A stretch of 59,775 bases of DNA from Vulcanimicrobiota bacterium (GTDB taxonomy: Bacteria > Vulcanimicrobiota > Vulcanimicrobiia > Vulcanimicrobiales > Vulcanimicrobiaceae), in the NCBI GenBank assembly GCA_019235995.1, contig JAFAJV010000078.1, positions 172,372-232,146 of the forward strand, in the 5' to 3' direction. The position numbers were made by a program, and so were the translations under genes. Under the pieces are notes generated by a model. That model saw only the letters and a list, made by a program, of their open reading frames with translations, was not told the DNA's origin and searched no databases. This document shows, piece by piece, positions 35,871 to 44,889 of this stretch. The number at the start of each line of letters is the position of its first letter. Positions within the stretch are counted from its first letter, which is position 1.

Positions 35871-37151
35871 TTACGGTTTCAACGCGAAGACCGTTCCGAG
35901 ACGGTGCGTGCCGCCACCCCATGTCGTCCCATACAGGGTGCCGTCCACGTCGGTCAAGGCGGCCTCGGGATAAAAGCCATCGGTTCCTTTGCCGAAATTG
36001 TGCAGGACCTGCTCAGTGCCCTCCGGCGTGATACTAAAGACGGTTCCGCAGCCGTCGCCTTGGGTGTTGCACTTGTCACCGGTGCCACCAACCTGCGTCG
36101 TGCCGTACAACGTGCCGTTTACCTGGACCAGCGAGCCAAGGGGATCACGGCCATCGCTTCCATGGCCGAAGCTGTGCAGCACTTTTTCCGCGCCCTCCCT
36201 CGTGATGCTAAAGACCGTGCCGTGCCCGTACGCGCCGCCGCGGGTTGTCGTGCCGTAAAGTAGGCCGCCTACTTTGATCAGGCCGGCCGCGGGATTAGAG
36301 CCATCTGCTCCCTTGCCAAAGCGATGCAGCACTCTCTCGCTGCCGCTTAGTGAAATTCGAAAGACGGTGCCCAGCTGGCGTTTGCCACCGTAAAATGTGG
36401 TGCCATAGAGCGTGCCGTGTACATCGAGCAACTCGGCCTTGGGAGCAGCGCCGTCGCGGCGGCTGCCGAAGCTGTGCAGCACCTTCTCGGTGCCGCCCGG
36501 CGTGATGCTAAAAACGGTGCCGCACAGCATGCCTACCAGGCCGCAATGGTACGCGCCGCCTCCGGCTGTCGTGCCGTACAATGTGCCTTTTACGTCGACC
36601 AAGGACGCCTCAGGCTCAGCACCGTCGTGTGAATACGTGTCAAAGCTATGCAGCACATTCTCCGTGCCGCCCGTCGTTATGGTAAAGACCGTTCCACACG
36701 TCGTATAGTCCGAATAGGGGCAGTGGTGCAAGCCGCCTGTGCTGGTCGTGCCGTAGAGCGTGCCCGCTACGTTTGTCAGCGATGCGGTGGGCAACGAGCC
36801 GTCGCTGCCGTCGCCAAAGCTGTGCAGCACTTGTTCCGAGCCCCCCGTCGTGATGCTAAAGACGGTGCCGCAAGGGTTGCCGGAGGATCGGTTACAGGAA
36901 TATACGCCGCCTGCAGTCGTCGTACCGTAGAGCGTGCCGCCCACGTCGATGAGACCGGCGCCCGGGTTGTTTCCATCGGGGGGTACACCAAAACTATACA
37001 CTACGTTGTAGTTCGCGCCGCTAGTGCGTGCCGCGAGCGCTAAGGGTTGTGGCATCGTACCCGGCGCGCCGATCGGCGATTGCGATTCGCAGGCTGTGAG
37101 CAATGCAGCAGCGGCGCCGATGCTAAACGCGTAGCGGGCCAAGATCCTCAT
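35871..37151 (-). CDS. GloVer-repeat lipoprotein (tandem paralogue)
   Basis: A 426-residue lipoprotein with lipobox LLTAC and seven GloVer units; the first three and the sixth contain inserted Cys-rich loops (for example YSCNRSSGNPCGTVFSIT). It ends GTVFALKP. The ATG at 37151 has GGGAGGT 7 bases upstream; a GTG at 37160 would overlap that site. It lies about 105 bases upstream of its tandem partner at 34533. Cys pairs spaced across loops suggest disulfides in an oxidising compartment. Confidence 0.86.
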   Translation of the reverse strand: MRILARYAFSIGAAAALLTACESQSPIGAPGTMPQPLALAARTSGANYNVVYSFGVPPDGNNPGAGLIDVGGTLYGTTTAGGVYSCNRSSGNPCGTVFSITTGGSEQVLHSFGDGSDGSLPTASLTNVAGTLYGTTSTGGLHHCPYSDYTTCGTVFTITTGGTENVLHSFDTYSHDGAEPEASLVDVKGTLYGTTAGGGAYHCGLVGMLCGTVFSITPGGTEKVLHSFGSRRDGAAPKAELLDVHGTLYGTTFYGGKRQLGTVFRISLSGSERVLHRFGKGADGSNPAAGLIKVGGLLYGTTTRGGAYGHGTVFSITREGAEKVLHSFGHGSDGRDPLGSLVQVNGTLYGTTQVGGTGDKCNTQGDGCGTVFSITPEGTEQVLHNFGKGTDGFYPEAALTDVDGTLYGTTWGGGTHRLGTVFALKP

Positions 37152-37246
37152 GTGCGACACCTCCCGGAAGAACGGACGAGCGGCTAAGAACGTTCGGCGG
37201 GGCGAGGCTCCAGTCCCAGTCGGGTCTTGGAAATCGACGCCGTTCG

Positions 37247-38050
37247 TCAGGGGCGCTTCGTTGTGAGCCGTTGCGACTCAAGCTGTTCGTAAACGAGCTG
37301 GAAGGAGTCGGGTCCGATGCTCACTCCACCGCGGAAGGGGTGATCGACCGCGGCAATCATGAAGATGAGGAGCGACACCAATATGCTGGAAACGATCGTC
37401 ATCGTGAGATGAACTCTGAATCGCTCCAACGCGAGGAAGTAGGTGAGAAATATCGTTAGGATCCCGCCAATGATCACGACGGCCCACAGGGCTTCGGGCA
37501 GGCCCGCGTCTTTGTCGTGCAAGCGCAAGCGACGCAACTCAATCATGCGCTCGTACTCTTCGATGGCCGCAGCATGAATGATTCGTTCGCGTTCGTTCTT
37601 TGGCTCAAACGAGTAAAACGTTGTTTGAAACGTGTTCAGTAGAGCGGCGGGCTGCGGCGGAACGACACCGTGTTGTAGGAGCGGCCAGCCTTCAATGACG
37701 GACCGCGTATAGACTCGCAGTTCTTCGCTCAGTCGTGAGCCGTAAGGCTCGGGATAGGTAGCGACGTCGCGGTACAACACCGCAATGGTGCCGGCTTCCT
37801 GCGTTACCTTATCGTCGTAGCTCGCGTATTGCTCCCAGGCTGCAACCGCGATGAGGCCTGCGACGATGCCGTAGAAGACCGCCGCGGCCGCGATGTACGC
37901 ATCGACGCCTTCATTATGGCCTGGCCGAGGCCCGGTTATTGCGAGTATGGCGCGCCGCGTTGCGTACAGGCCGGCGACGGAGAGCGCCGTGAAAGCTGCC
38001 ACGATCAGCAGACCCATGAGCCAAGTCGGGAGATCGTACATCCAAAGCAC
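37247..38050 (-). CDS. DUF4239 (bestrophin-like) membrane protein
   Basis: A 267-residue protein of DUF4239 type: two N-terminal membrane segments (about 8-30 and 52-70), a long soluble helical middle (KVTQEAGTIAVLYRDVATYP, LRVYTRSVIEGWPLLQ), and two C-terminal spans (about 190-240), closing with a VDHPFRGGVSIGPDSF motif typical of the family. Function is unknown; homology to channel-like bestrophins has been proposed. GTG at 38050 with GGGAG 7 bases upstream. Confidence 0.8.
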   Translation of the reverse strand: MLWMYDLPTWLMGLLIVAAFTALSVAGLYATRRAILAITGPRPGHNEGVDAYIAAAAVFYGIVAGLIAVAAWEQYASYDDKVTQEAGTIAVLYRDVATYPEPYGSRLSEELRVYTRSVIEGWPLLQHGVVPPQPAALLNTFQTTFYSFEPKNERERIIHAAAIEEYERMIELRRLRLHDKDAGLPEALWAVVIIGGILTIFLTYFLALERFRVHLTMTIVSSILVSLLIFMIAAVDHPFRGGVSIGPDSFQLVYEQLESQRLTTKRP

Positions 38051-38067
38051 GCGTTAGCTCCCGGACT

Positions 38068-38428
38068 TTATGTCGCTTCCAAAGGGCTTCCGAACCACCA
38101 CCGATGGCCTTCGATGTCTCTGCTTGCGTACTCGCGCGCCCCGTAGGGGCGGTCCTGCGGTGGGCTTTCGACCTGTGCTCCTTTCGCTTGCGCGTATGAA
38201 GTGAGCATCGACGTCGTCAACCTGTACGTAAAGCCCGCACGTCGCCGTTCTCGACGATCTAGCCAACACTAAGTCATGCTTTGGATCAACGCGATGGAGC
38301 CAGATCGTCGACTGGCCGGCGCGGACCTCCGCATGAATGGCCGTCCCGTCTTCGGCTCGTTCGACGCCACCCGGCTCGAACCCAAACGCTTGAACGAGGA
38401 GAGGAACGACTGTCTCAATGGTCGGCAT
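38068..38428 (-). pseudogene. Frameshifted VOC/glyoxalase-family gene
   Basis: The frame from 38428 encodes the N-terminal half of a VOC-fold protein (QSTIWLHRV, CGLYVQVDDVDAHFIRA) and then loses similarity. The adjacent frame continues the family end with AKGAQVESPPQDRPYGARE and EGHRWWFGSPLEA before a TAA at 38068. A single-base change near 38200-38208 would restore one gene. It may be a real inactivation or an assembly/sequencing error. Confidence 0.7.
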
Positions 38429-38467
38429 TCATCTCTGCGTTGTACTTAAGAGGTAGCCCGCCCTTTC

Positions 38468-39142
38468 TTAGGGACGTGGCGAAAGAATCGCGGTGTACCC
38501 CTCAAGGGCGATTTGCACACCGATGCACAGCAAGATGAACGCCGAAAGCCGCAGCAATACGTTCACGCCGGTCGGCCCCAGCTTTCGTAAGACGCGCTCT
38601 CCTTGGTTGTAGCAGAGATAGATCAAGATGCAGATGCACGCCAGACCCGCCAAGGCGCCGAGGCCATCGAGGAGGAGCGAGCCCCCCGGAGCGGCGAGCA
38701 AACTGGTGCCGACCGTTACCATGATTGCGATAGACCCGGGGCCGATCGTCAACGGCAGCGTGAGCGGGTAGAACGCGCCGCCGAGCACTTCATCTGCAGA
38801 AGCGGCCGGCGCGCGATGCTTCGAGTCTTCCTGTCCCTGGTTGAGCAGCCGCCAACCCGCGGCGGCGAGGACCAGGCCCCCCGCGACACGCACCGCCGAA
38901 AGGCTCAACCCGAAGAACTTCAGCGCCAGCGGACCGACGATCAAGGACGCCGCCGTGAGAATGAAGGCGTTGATCGCGACGCGCCGGGCGAGGCTTCCCG
39001 CGACGGCGTCGTCAAGGGACTGCGTATAGTTCAAGAAGATGGGCGCCATGCCCGGCGGATTGACGATCGGGAACAGGGACAGCGTCACGAGGAGGAATCC
39101 TTGAACGAATGGCCACGCAGCGACGGTCCTAAGCGAGTCCAC
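38468..39142 (-). CDS. MarC family integral membrane protein
   Basis: A 224-residue protein with six hydrophobic segments and the MarC features FPIVNPPGMAPIFL near the start and FYPLTLPLTIGPGSIA in the middle. The family is conserved but its transport or export role is unproven. GTG start at 39142. It follows the lipoprotein gene at 39157 by 14 bases on the same strand, so it is probably co-transcribed. Confidence 0.88.
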   Translation of the reverse strand: MDSLRTVAAWPFVQGFLLVTLSLFPIVNPPGMAPIFLNYTQSLDDAVAGSLARRVAINAFILTAASLIVGPLALKFFGLSLSAVRVAGGLVLAAAGWRLLNQGQEDSKHRAPAASADEVLGGAFYPLTLPLTIGPGSIAIMVTVGTSLLAAPGGSLLLDGLGALAGLACICILIYLCYNQGERVLRKLGPTGVNVLLRLSAFILLCIGVQIALEGYTAILSPRP

Positions 39143-39156
39143 GAGACGCGGGTCCG

Positions 39157-40155
39157 TTACTTTTCTGCGGCTACCGTCCCGAGCGGCGTGATGAAATTGC
39201 CCGAAAACACGGCAACCGGTGAACCGCCCGCAGGGTACTTGAAGACCTCAGCGCCGACGGTGCCCGAGTCCGCGCAATAGACGAGCCCGTGAACGATCCA
39301 GGTTTGCGCGCAGTCACCCGAGCCGGAGAGCGATACCGTGCCCTTCAACGTCGCCGTCGTTCCGCTGATGCTGTACCGATACATGGCGTTTGCGGTCTGG
39401 TCGGTGACGGTCACGTACTTGCCGTCCCACTGCACGGAGCCGGGGAATCCTACCTTGTTGCTCGTCGTGATCGTTTGGAATTTAGTGCTGCCCTTCCGGA
39501 GCCCGATGAGCGTGAAGCCGGAGCGCGGATTTATCATGCCGTCGGCGAAGAGATTCCCTTGGTTGTCGTAGCCGTCGAAGAATTCTGCGTGCAACGGCGT
39601 GGTGTAAACGGTGCCCGAGCCGCTCGCGTTCTTGAAGATTACGACGTCACCATTGCTCAAATTCCCGACCGCAAGGTCGCCGCCGGCATCCATGGCGCAA
39701 CTCGAGGGCTGACCGGTGGAGATAGAGAGCGTCTTGATCGGTTTGTGAGGGACCTCGTACTCCGTGATCTGGTTTCGGGCCGCGACGATCCAGAACGTTC
39801 TCTTCCCATAGCCGTAGAGGACGTTCGTGCAGCCTTGGCCGCCCACGTTATTGATCGTACCGATCTGCTTCGTGCCCTTCGGGTAGTCGAAGATGCTGGC
39901 GTATGTACCGTAGAGGTTGATGATGTACTCGTAGGTTGTGATACGCCGGTCAGGAACGATCGTCGCGTAACGGGGCAGCGGGCTCAGATTCGCGCGCGCC
40001 GCGGTGACCGGAGTCCCGTTCAACGAGAGCATCCCGCCGGAATACGTGCCGCCGAGCGCGGCGCCTGACGGCGCGACCGCCGCGCCGCCGCACGCCGAGC
40101 ATATCGCGAGCGCAGCCAGAGCGCCGGCGTATCTAATGAAGCCCGTCGTAAGCAT
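39157..40155 (-). CDS. Propeller-like lipoprotein (paralogue of 27681-28655)
   Basis: A 332-residue predicted lipoprotein: lipobox AICSAC (Cys about 19), then landmarks shared with 27681: NLYGTYASIFDYP, SSCAMDAGGDLAVGN, GYDNQGNLFADG, VQWDGKYVTV, YRYSISGT and FKYPAGGSPVAVF. It is a probable beta-propeller without enzyme motifs. ATG at 40155 with GGGAG 8 bases upstream. It is divergent from the propeller lipoprotein at 40325 across 169 bases, forming the first arm of the repeated three-gene arrangement. Confidence 0.74.
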   Translation of the reverse strand: MLTTGFIRYAGALAALAICSACGGAAVAPSGAALGGTYSGGMLSLNGTPVTAARANLSPLPRYATIVPDRRITTYEYIINLYGTYASIFDYPKGTKQIGTINNVGGQGCTNVLYGYGKRTFWIVAARNQITEYEVPHKPIKTLSISTGQPSSCAMDAGGDLAVGNLSNGDVVIFKNASGSGTVYTTPLHAEFFDGYDNQGNLFADGMINPRSGFTLIGLRKGSTKFQTITTSNKVGFPGSVQWDGKYVTVTDQTANAMYRYSISGTTATLKGTVSLSGSGDCAQTWIVHGLVYCADSGTVGAEVFKYPAGGSPVAVFSGNFITPLGTVAAEK

Positions 40156-40324
40156 GAACGCTACTCCCTTTCCTCGGCACCCGTCGCTGTTCGCGCAGGC
40201 TTGGTACATGCCTGCGGCTTACGCCGCCTTGAAAGGTGGACAGACGGTCGCTCGCTCTTGCAGGCGACGGAAGAGGGACTTCGAAGCCCGCTTCGTCCTC
40301 ACTGCGTTAGGAGCGAGATCTAGG

Positions 40325-41488
40325 ATGCCGACTTTGAACAACCGAGTGCTCGCGTTGGCCGCGGGAGCGCTTTTTGCGACTGCGGCCTGCGCGGGAAACG
40401 CGACGGTACCAACCGGGGCGGACTCGCGGGTCTCCCTCCCGGACACGAGCTCCATCGTTCCGAGCGACACGACGTCGATCCTGAAGAAGCTCACGAAGGA
40501 CGTCGAGATCGGCTCGACGGTCGATCTAAAAAATGGCGACACCGGCCCTCGCGCAATTTCCTTGGTCCGCTCGACGTTCGGACTCAAGAAGGGGCAGATG
40601 CTCGTCTGTAACTTCGACGACGCTGCGGGCACGGCCGGGAAAGGCAGCACGATCGAGGTGCTCAATCCACGCCCGCACTCCAAGCCGGTGACCTTCACGC
40701 AAAGCAGCAGAATAGAGGGCTGCGACGGCGACGCCGTGACCGCGGAAAATCAGGTGTATGGCGCGGGGCTGAGCAGCCACCTCGTTTCGCAGTTCACGCA
40801 GGTCGGCGCTCTCAAGAAGAGTTACCACCGTTCTCCGATCCAGGTTCCGTTCGACGACGCCGACGCATTCTGCGGTTTTCCTTACGCGCCTGAGGACATC
40901 TACGTTGCGGATTCCAAGGCCGGCTCGATCGTCAAGGTGTCGTTCCTGCCCGTTAGCCGCTCGGGTAAAGTGAAGATGACCGAAGTGATTGCCGGTTTTG
41001 GGGTCAATAAGGGCTCCGGTTGGAGCGTCTTGGGGCCCTCCGGAATCCAGTACAATAGCCACAGAACCGGCAGCCTCTGCAACGACACGCTATATATCGT
41101 GGACGGCGCCGATAACACGGTCGTCGCGGTTTCGAACGCCAGCCAACTGCTCGAGAAGGACGAGATCGTGGTGCAGTCCGGTGGAAAGAAATTCAAGTGC
41201 GCGCACCCGAAGGCCACGTGTGCGACGCTGGTTTATAGCGGCGCTCCGCTCGATGCGCCCGTAGCTTCTGCGCTACTGCCGAACGGCAACCTCATCGTCG
41301 CCAATACGAGAGGCGGAAACAAGCTCGTGGAGTTGACGCCTGCGGGGCGGATACTCGACACCAAGACGATCGACAAGAGCGCGACCGCGCACGTCTTCGG
41401 GCTGCTCGCGACCGGCACGAGCGACAGCGATACCGCGCTATTCTATACCGATTCCGGAACGAACACGCTGCAAGAACTCGAGCGGTAG
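40325..41488 (+). CDS. Propeller lipoprotein, tail-to-tail with a phosphoesterase (module 1)
   Basis: A 387-residue lipoprotein with lipobox ATAAC (Cys about 21). It contains NHL-like strands such as EDIYVADSKAGSIVKV, DTLYIVDGADNTVVAV, NLIVANTRGGNKLVEL and LFYTDSGTNTLQEL. ATG at 40325; upstream in-frame sequence lacks a signal peptide. It stops 2 bases before the convergent phosphoesterase. The same arrangement recurs with 50936 and 52096. No catalytic residues are visible. Confidence 0.75.
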   Translation: MPTLNNRVLALAAGALFATAACAGNATVPTGADSRVSLPDTSSIVPSDTTSILKKLTKDVEIGSTVDLKNGDTGPRAISLVRSTFGLKKGQMLVCNFDDAAGTAGKGSTIEVLNPRPHSKPVTFTQSSRIEGCDGDAVTAENQVYGAGLSSHLVSQFTQVGALKKSYHRSPIQVPFDDADAFCGFPYAPEDIYVADSKAGSIVKVSFLPVSRSGKVKMTEVIAGFGVNKGSGWSVLGPSGIQYNSHRTGSLCNDTLYIVDGADNTVVAVSNASQLLEKDEIVVQSGGKKFKCAHPKATCATLVYSGAPLDAPVASALLPNGNLIVANTRGGNKLVELTPAGRILDTKTIDKSATAHVFGLLATGTSDSDTALFYTDSGTNTLQELER

Positions 41489-41490
41489 CG

Positions 41491-42861
41491 CTACTCTGCG
41501 TCGGCTGGCCGAGTGTCGAGGGGTTGAGCGAGGAAGTATCCTGGTTCGTGCGCGAGCGGCACCTTGGTGAAGGGTCTCGGCGCTTTCCTATAGTCGAAGC
41601 ACTTAGGCGAAATCGGGTTCGCGCGGGTGTCGCTCGCGGAGAGTCTCGCTAATCCCCACCGATCCTCGATGAATTTAAGGATGCTGCCATGCTCGTAGTG
41701 GACGTGCGAGACGTAGCCCCGTCTAGCGTATGCGGAGATTACTAGCATCGGGACGCGAATGCCGAGCCCGTCATAATCCACCATCGCGGGCGGCACGTGA
41801 TCGTACCAGCCGCCGTAATCGTCCCAAAATACGAAAATCACGGTAGAGTCCCAATACTTCGACTCGCCGATCGCGTTCACGAGCGAGCCCACCCAGTCGG
41901 GACCCGTCTTCCCACCGCACCCGGAATGGTCGGAGTTGACGCACGTCGGCGTCACCCAACTTACCGCGGGCAGATCTCCGGCCGCGACGTCACTAAAGAA
42001 CTTCGTCTGCGGCGTGGCGATGTCTTTATGCCAGTCGGGGCCTTCGTAGATGTGTTTGATGGCCTGGTACGCGCTCCATAGCCCCCCGCCGGCTCTCAAA
42101 TTCGATGTGTAGTAGCGCCAGGATATTCCGGCATCGTCGAGCTCGTCGCCGAGCGTTTTGCTGTTGAGGCAGTCGGAGACGTAGGGTCCGATCGTCCGTT
42201 GTCGCGTTACCGTGGGGATGTGGCCACCACCCTTACAGCCCCAAGGGCCGATGGGAAAGTTGACGGTGGAGCCGGCTCGAGCAGCGATGATGTACTGGTG
42301 CGACACAAAGCTGCTCGAATCGAAGTTCGATGGGAAGAACTTGTCTGCGAAGACGTAATGCTTGCCGATGAAAAAGTAGGGTCGCGTTTCATAATGCGGC
42401 ACGAAGCTATACGCCGGATTCGCGCCGGGGCATTTTGGCGCGCAGCGAATGGCCTCTCTGGCGAAACCGTCCATTCTGCAGTCGGTTCCGGGGAAACGGC
42501 CACGGCCGTCACAGGCCGCGAGAAAGCTCGACGAGGAGTGTTCGAAATCCCAGCGCGCCTCGAGACCAACCTGCCGAAGCGCGATCTTCTGCCCCTTCTC
42601 ATTGAATCCGTACGGCACCGTGTCCGCTCCGGGAAAGCCTTGAAACAGGTTATCGACCGAGCGATTCTCCTGGATCATGACGACGACGTGCTGGATCTTG
42701 TGATTGCGTGAGGCATTTCCCAGGGAAAGAAACGCCAGGGGTTCGCTCCAAGGCAGACCACCCGGCGTACGGGAAGCGCCGAACGGCGCGGAACAGCCAC
42801 AAAGTGCGAGCAGCATCGCGGCAATAATAATCGCGTCGTGTCGTGAGCGAGGATCGTGCAC
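41491..42861 (-). CDS. Phosphoesterase-family lipoprotein (acid phosphatase/phospholipase C type), module 1
   Basis: A 456-residue lipoprotein (lipobox LALCGC) of the PF04185 superfamily, which hydrolyses phosphomono- or diesters with a bound metal. By analogy with AcpA the ligands are Glu-Asn in QENRSVDNLF and the Asp pair in FWDDYGGWYDHVPP. Other motifs are SHQYI, WVTPT, DWVGSLVNAIGES and RVPMLVISAYARRGYVSH. GTG at 42861 has no obvious ribosome-binding site, so the start is uncertain. Substrate unknown (phospholipid, nucleotide or sugar phosphate). Confidence 0.85.
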   Translation of the reverse strand: MHDPRSRHDAIIIAAMLLALCGCSAPFGASRTPGGLPWSEPLAFLSLGNASRNHKIQHVVVMIQENRSVDNLFQGFPGADTVPYGFNEKGQKIALRQVGLEARWDFEHSSSSFLAACDGRGRFPGTDCRMDGFAREAIRCAPKCPGANPAYSFVPHYETRPYFFIGKHYVFADKFFPSNFDSSSFVSHQYIIAARAGSTVNFPIGPWGCKGGGHIPTVTRQRTIGPYVSDCLNSKTLGDELDDAGISWRYYTSNLRAGGGLWSAYQAIKHIYEGPDWHKDIATPQTKFFSDVAAGDLPAVSWVTPTCVNSDHSGCGGKTGPDWVGSLVNAIGESKYWDSTVIFVFWDDYGGWYDHVPPAMVDYDGLGIRVPMLVISAYARRGYVSHVHYEHGSILKFIEDRWGLARLSASDTRANPISPKCFDYRKAPRPFTKVPLAHEPGYFLAQPLDTRPADAE

Positions 42862-42886
42862 GTGCGTCTTAACCGGGTTCTTAGAC

Positions 42887-43618
42887 TTATGTCGCGAGTT
42901 CGGCTACCACCCACGCCGCGCCGGCTATGAGGAAATTGAGGGCGAACTCTGACCAGTTGCCGTGCGCCTCCGGGTGAGCGATCAGGAGCGGCACCCAAAC
43001 GAGGAGGCCGAAGAGCGTTAACATCAGTGTCGTCAGCCGCAGCGCGAGCCGCGCCCTAAGGTTGATCAGCGTGGCGATCGCAGCGAGCGCGAACGCGACC
43101 GTCGTGAGGATCGCCCAGAACGTCTGGCTGGGCGGAATCCAGGTCGGGACCAGCTCGACCGTCACCTTCAGATAGATCACCTGCGCCAGTGTAAACGAAA
43201 CGAGGCTCAACCCGAGTCCGAAGCGCGCCGCTCGGCGCAGTGCCGGGCCCGACCCCGCGTTCGCCGCCGCGTACACTGCGAGCGCGCCGCAGAGCAAGGC
43301 GAACTGCTCGAAGAAGCCGTCGTATTGCGCGAAGACCTTCGGCGCGGCGAATATTCCCGGGATACAAACGAGGGAGAACAGCGCGTAGACGACCACCAGA
43401 ACGATCGACGCCGGACGCACGACACGCGGAAGCGCTATTCCGATGCCGCCGACGATCAGCGCGATCATCAAGCCGGTGCCGACGATCGTGCCGAGAGGGA
43501 GCCTCAAGATTCTATGCAGGCTTTGCCAGGTGTCGGCGTCGTGCCACATGAGCGCGATGACGCCGAACAGCACCGCCGAGGCGCCAAAGAGAATCCGCGC
43601 GTACAACGCTGTCCTCAT
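42887..43618 (-). CDS. Polytopic membrane protein of unknown function
   Basis: A 243-residue hydrophobic protein with about seven membrane segments (LFGVIALMWHDADTWQSLHR between the first two). The layout resembles DoxX-like or DUF-type small membrane proteins, but no diagnostic motif is visible. ATG at 43618 overlaps the stop of the upstream serine-hydrolase-fold gene by 4 bases (ATGA), so the two are co-transcribed and translationally coupled. Confidence 0.72.
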   Translation of the reverse strand: MRTALYARILFGASAVLFGVIALMWHDADTWQSLHRILRLPLGTIVGTGLMIALIVGGIGIALPRVVRPASIVLVVVYALFSLVCIPGIFAAPKVFAQYDGFFEQFALLCGALAVYAAANAGSGPALRRAARFGLGLSLVSFTLAQVIYLKVTVELVPTWIPPSQTFWAILTTVAFALAAIATLINLRARLALRLTTLMLTLFGLLVWVPLLIAHPEAHGNWSEFALNFLIAGAAWVVAELAT

Positions 43619-44829
43619 CGGGACGCCGGCGGCAGCGTTTGTGGAGCGAGGGCGTCCGCAAGAGCTCGGAAGAGGTCTGCCGCCCCGAGTCCGGTGTTGC
43701 CCTTTGCGTCGTAGGCGCCCGGGCCGTTCGTCGCCTCGACCGCGATCGTCAGCTTCCGCGAGGGAAGTGTACCCACGGCGCCCGAAGCGCCGGCGAATCC
43801 GAGCGTCTGGGTGATCCACGGGCCCGCGAGGATCACGCCAAGTCCGTAGCTGAAGGCAACGCTGCCCTCCGTGCAGGCGGGACAACCGTTCTGCTTGTGT
43901 CCGAAGCCGATCAGATGCGGTGTGATCTGCGCGGCGGAAGAGGCCCGCGATAGCAGCTTGCCCGACGCGGTCGCTTCGAGCGACACGCTCAGGTCGGTGA
44001 GGTCCGTCGTCTCGACCGCGCCGTCGTTCGTCGTCCAGGACGGATTCCAATACGTGGCCTCCTCGTAAAACGGGACGCCGGGCTTGATGCCGAGGACTTC
44101 GCGTCGCTCGGAGGTGAACGCATGAAGCACGGGCGCAGGCACGACCGGCGTCGTTGAGGCCGTGGTCTGCTTGAGTCCCATCGGCTCCAAGACGAACCGT
44201 TGCAGCGCGTCGGCGAGCGGCATCCCGGCGATCTTCGAGAGCACCTCGCCGAGGATGACGTAGTTGGTATGGCAGTAGCCCCAGTTGGTTCCGGGCGCAA
44301 ACTGTTCGGGGCCGGTCACCCCGAATCGAATCAGCTCTTGCGGCGTCCACTGGCGGAACGGAGCCCGATAGAGGGCGTCTTGAAACGCGTTCTGATACAC
44401 ATAATCGGCGTATCCCGACGTCATCTGCGTGAGATCTTTGAGTGTGACCTGGTTCGCGCGCGGGAGGTTTGGAAGATACTTGGAGAGCTTGGTGTCGAGC
44501 GTAACCTTTTTCTGGTCGACGAATTCAAGCAGCAGCGTCGCCATATACGTAAACGCCAGCGCGCCGTTGCGGAAGTGCATGTCGGCCGTGGCGGGCACGC
44601 CCGTCATCGACTCCCCGAACGCCCCGGTGTAGACGTCGCGTCCGTTCGAGCGCACCTGCACGATGACCGCCTTCTGGTGATTCTTCACCATGAAGCTGCG
44701 GACAACGCCCTGAATCGTCGCGGCGGATAGGGAGCCGGCGGCGCGCGCGGCGAGGGGGCTGAAGAACGTGAATGCGGCGGACACCACGATGACAGCCGCC
44801 GTGTCCGAGACGCGGCGCATGGATTTCAT
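43615..44829 (-). CDS. Secreted serine-hydrolase (beta-lactamase class C) fold protein lacking catalytic motifs
   Basis: A 404-residue protein with a signal peptide (about 1-31). The fold is clear from KLSKYLPNLPRANQVTL, LTQMTSGYADY, TNYVILGEVLSKIAGMPL and FVLEPMGLKQT. Where penicillin-recognising enzymes have Ser-x-x-Lys, this one reads NGALAFTY (Ser and Lys both absent, residues 88-95); where Tyr-x-Asn is expected it reads YCH (185-187); and the C-terminal HxG position reads FAG. It is thus a predicted pseudoenzyme or a hydrolase using other residues. ATG at 44829; the frame is intact, so this is not decay by frameshift. Confidence 0.82.
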   Translation of the reverse strand: MKSMRRVSDTAAVIVVSAAFTFFSPLAARAAGSLSAATIQGVVRSFMVKNHQKAVIVQVRSNGRDVYTGAFGESMTGVPATADMHFRNGALAFTYMATLLLEFVDQKKVTLDTKLSKYLPNLPRANQVTLKDLTQMTSGYADYVYQNAFQDALYRAPFRQWTPQELIRFGVTGPEQFAPGTNWGYCHTNYVILGEVLSKIAGMPLADALQRFVLEPMGLKQTTASTTPVVPAPVLHAFTSERREVLGIKPGVPFYEEATYWNPSWTTNDGAVETTDLTDLSVSLEATASGKLLSRASSAAQITPHLIGFGHKQNGCPACTEGSVAFSYGLGVILAGPWITQTLGFAGASGAVGTLPSRKLTIAVEATNGPGAYDAKGNTGLGAADLFRALADALAPQTLPPASR

Positions 44830-44889
44830 GTTCGCTACCTGCGCGGCGAAGCGGCGCCGGCCCTCTTTGCGGAGAAGAGGGCCTGCAGG

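Noticed and set aside
34533-37151. Long periodic DNA similarity suggesting a repeat array
   Set aside because: The period is explained by the GloVer protein repeats of two tandem lipoprotein genes.
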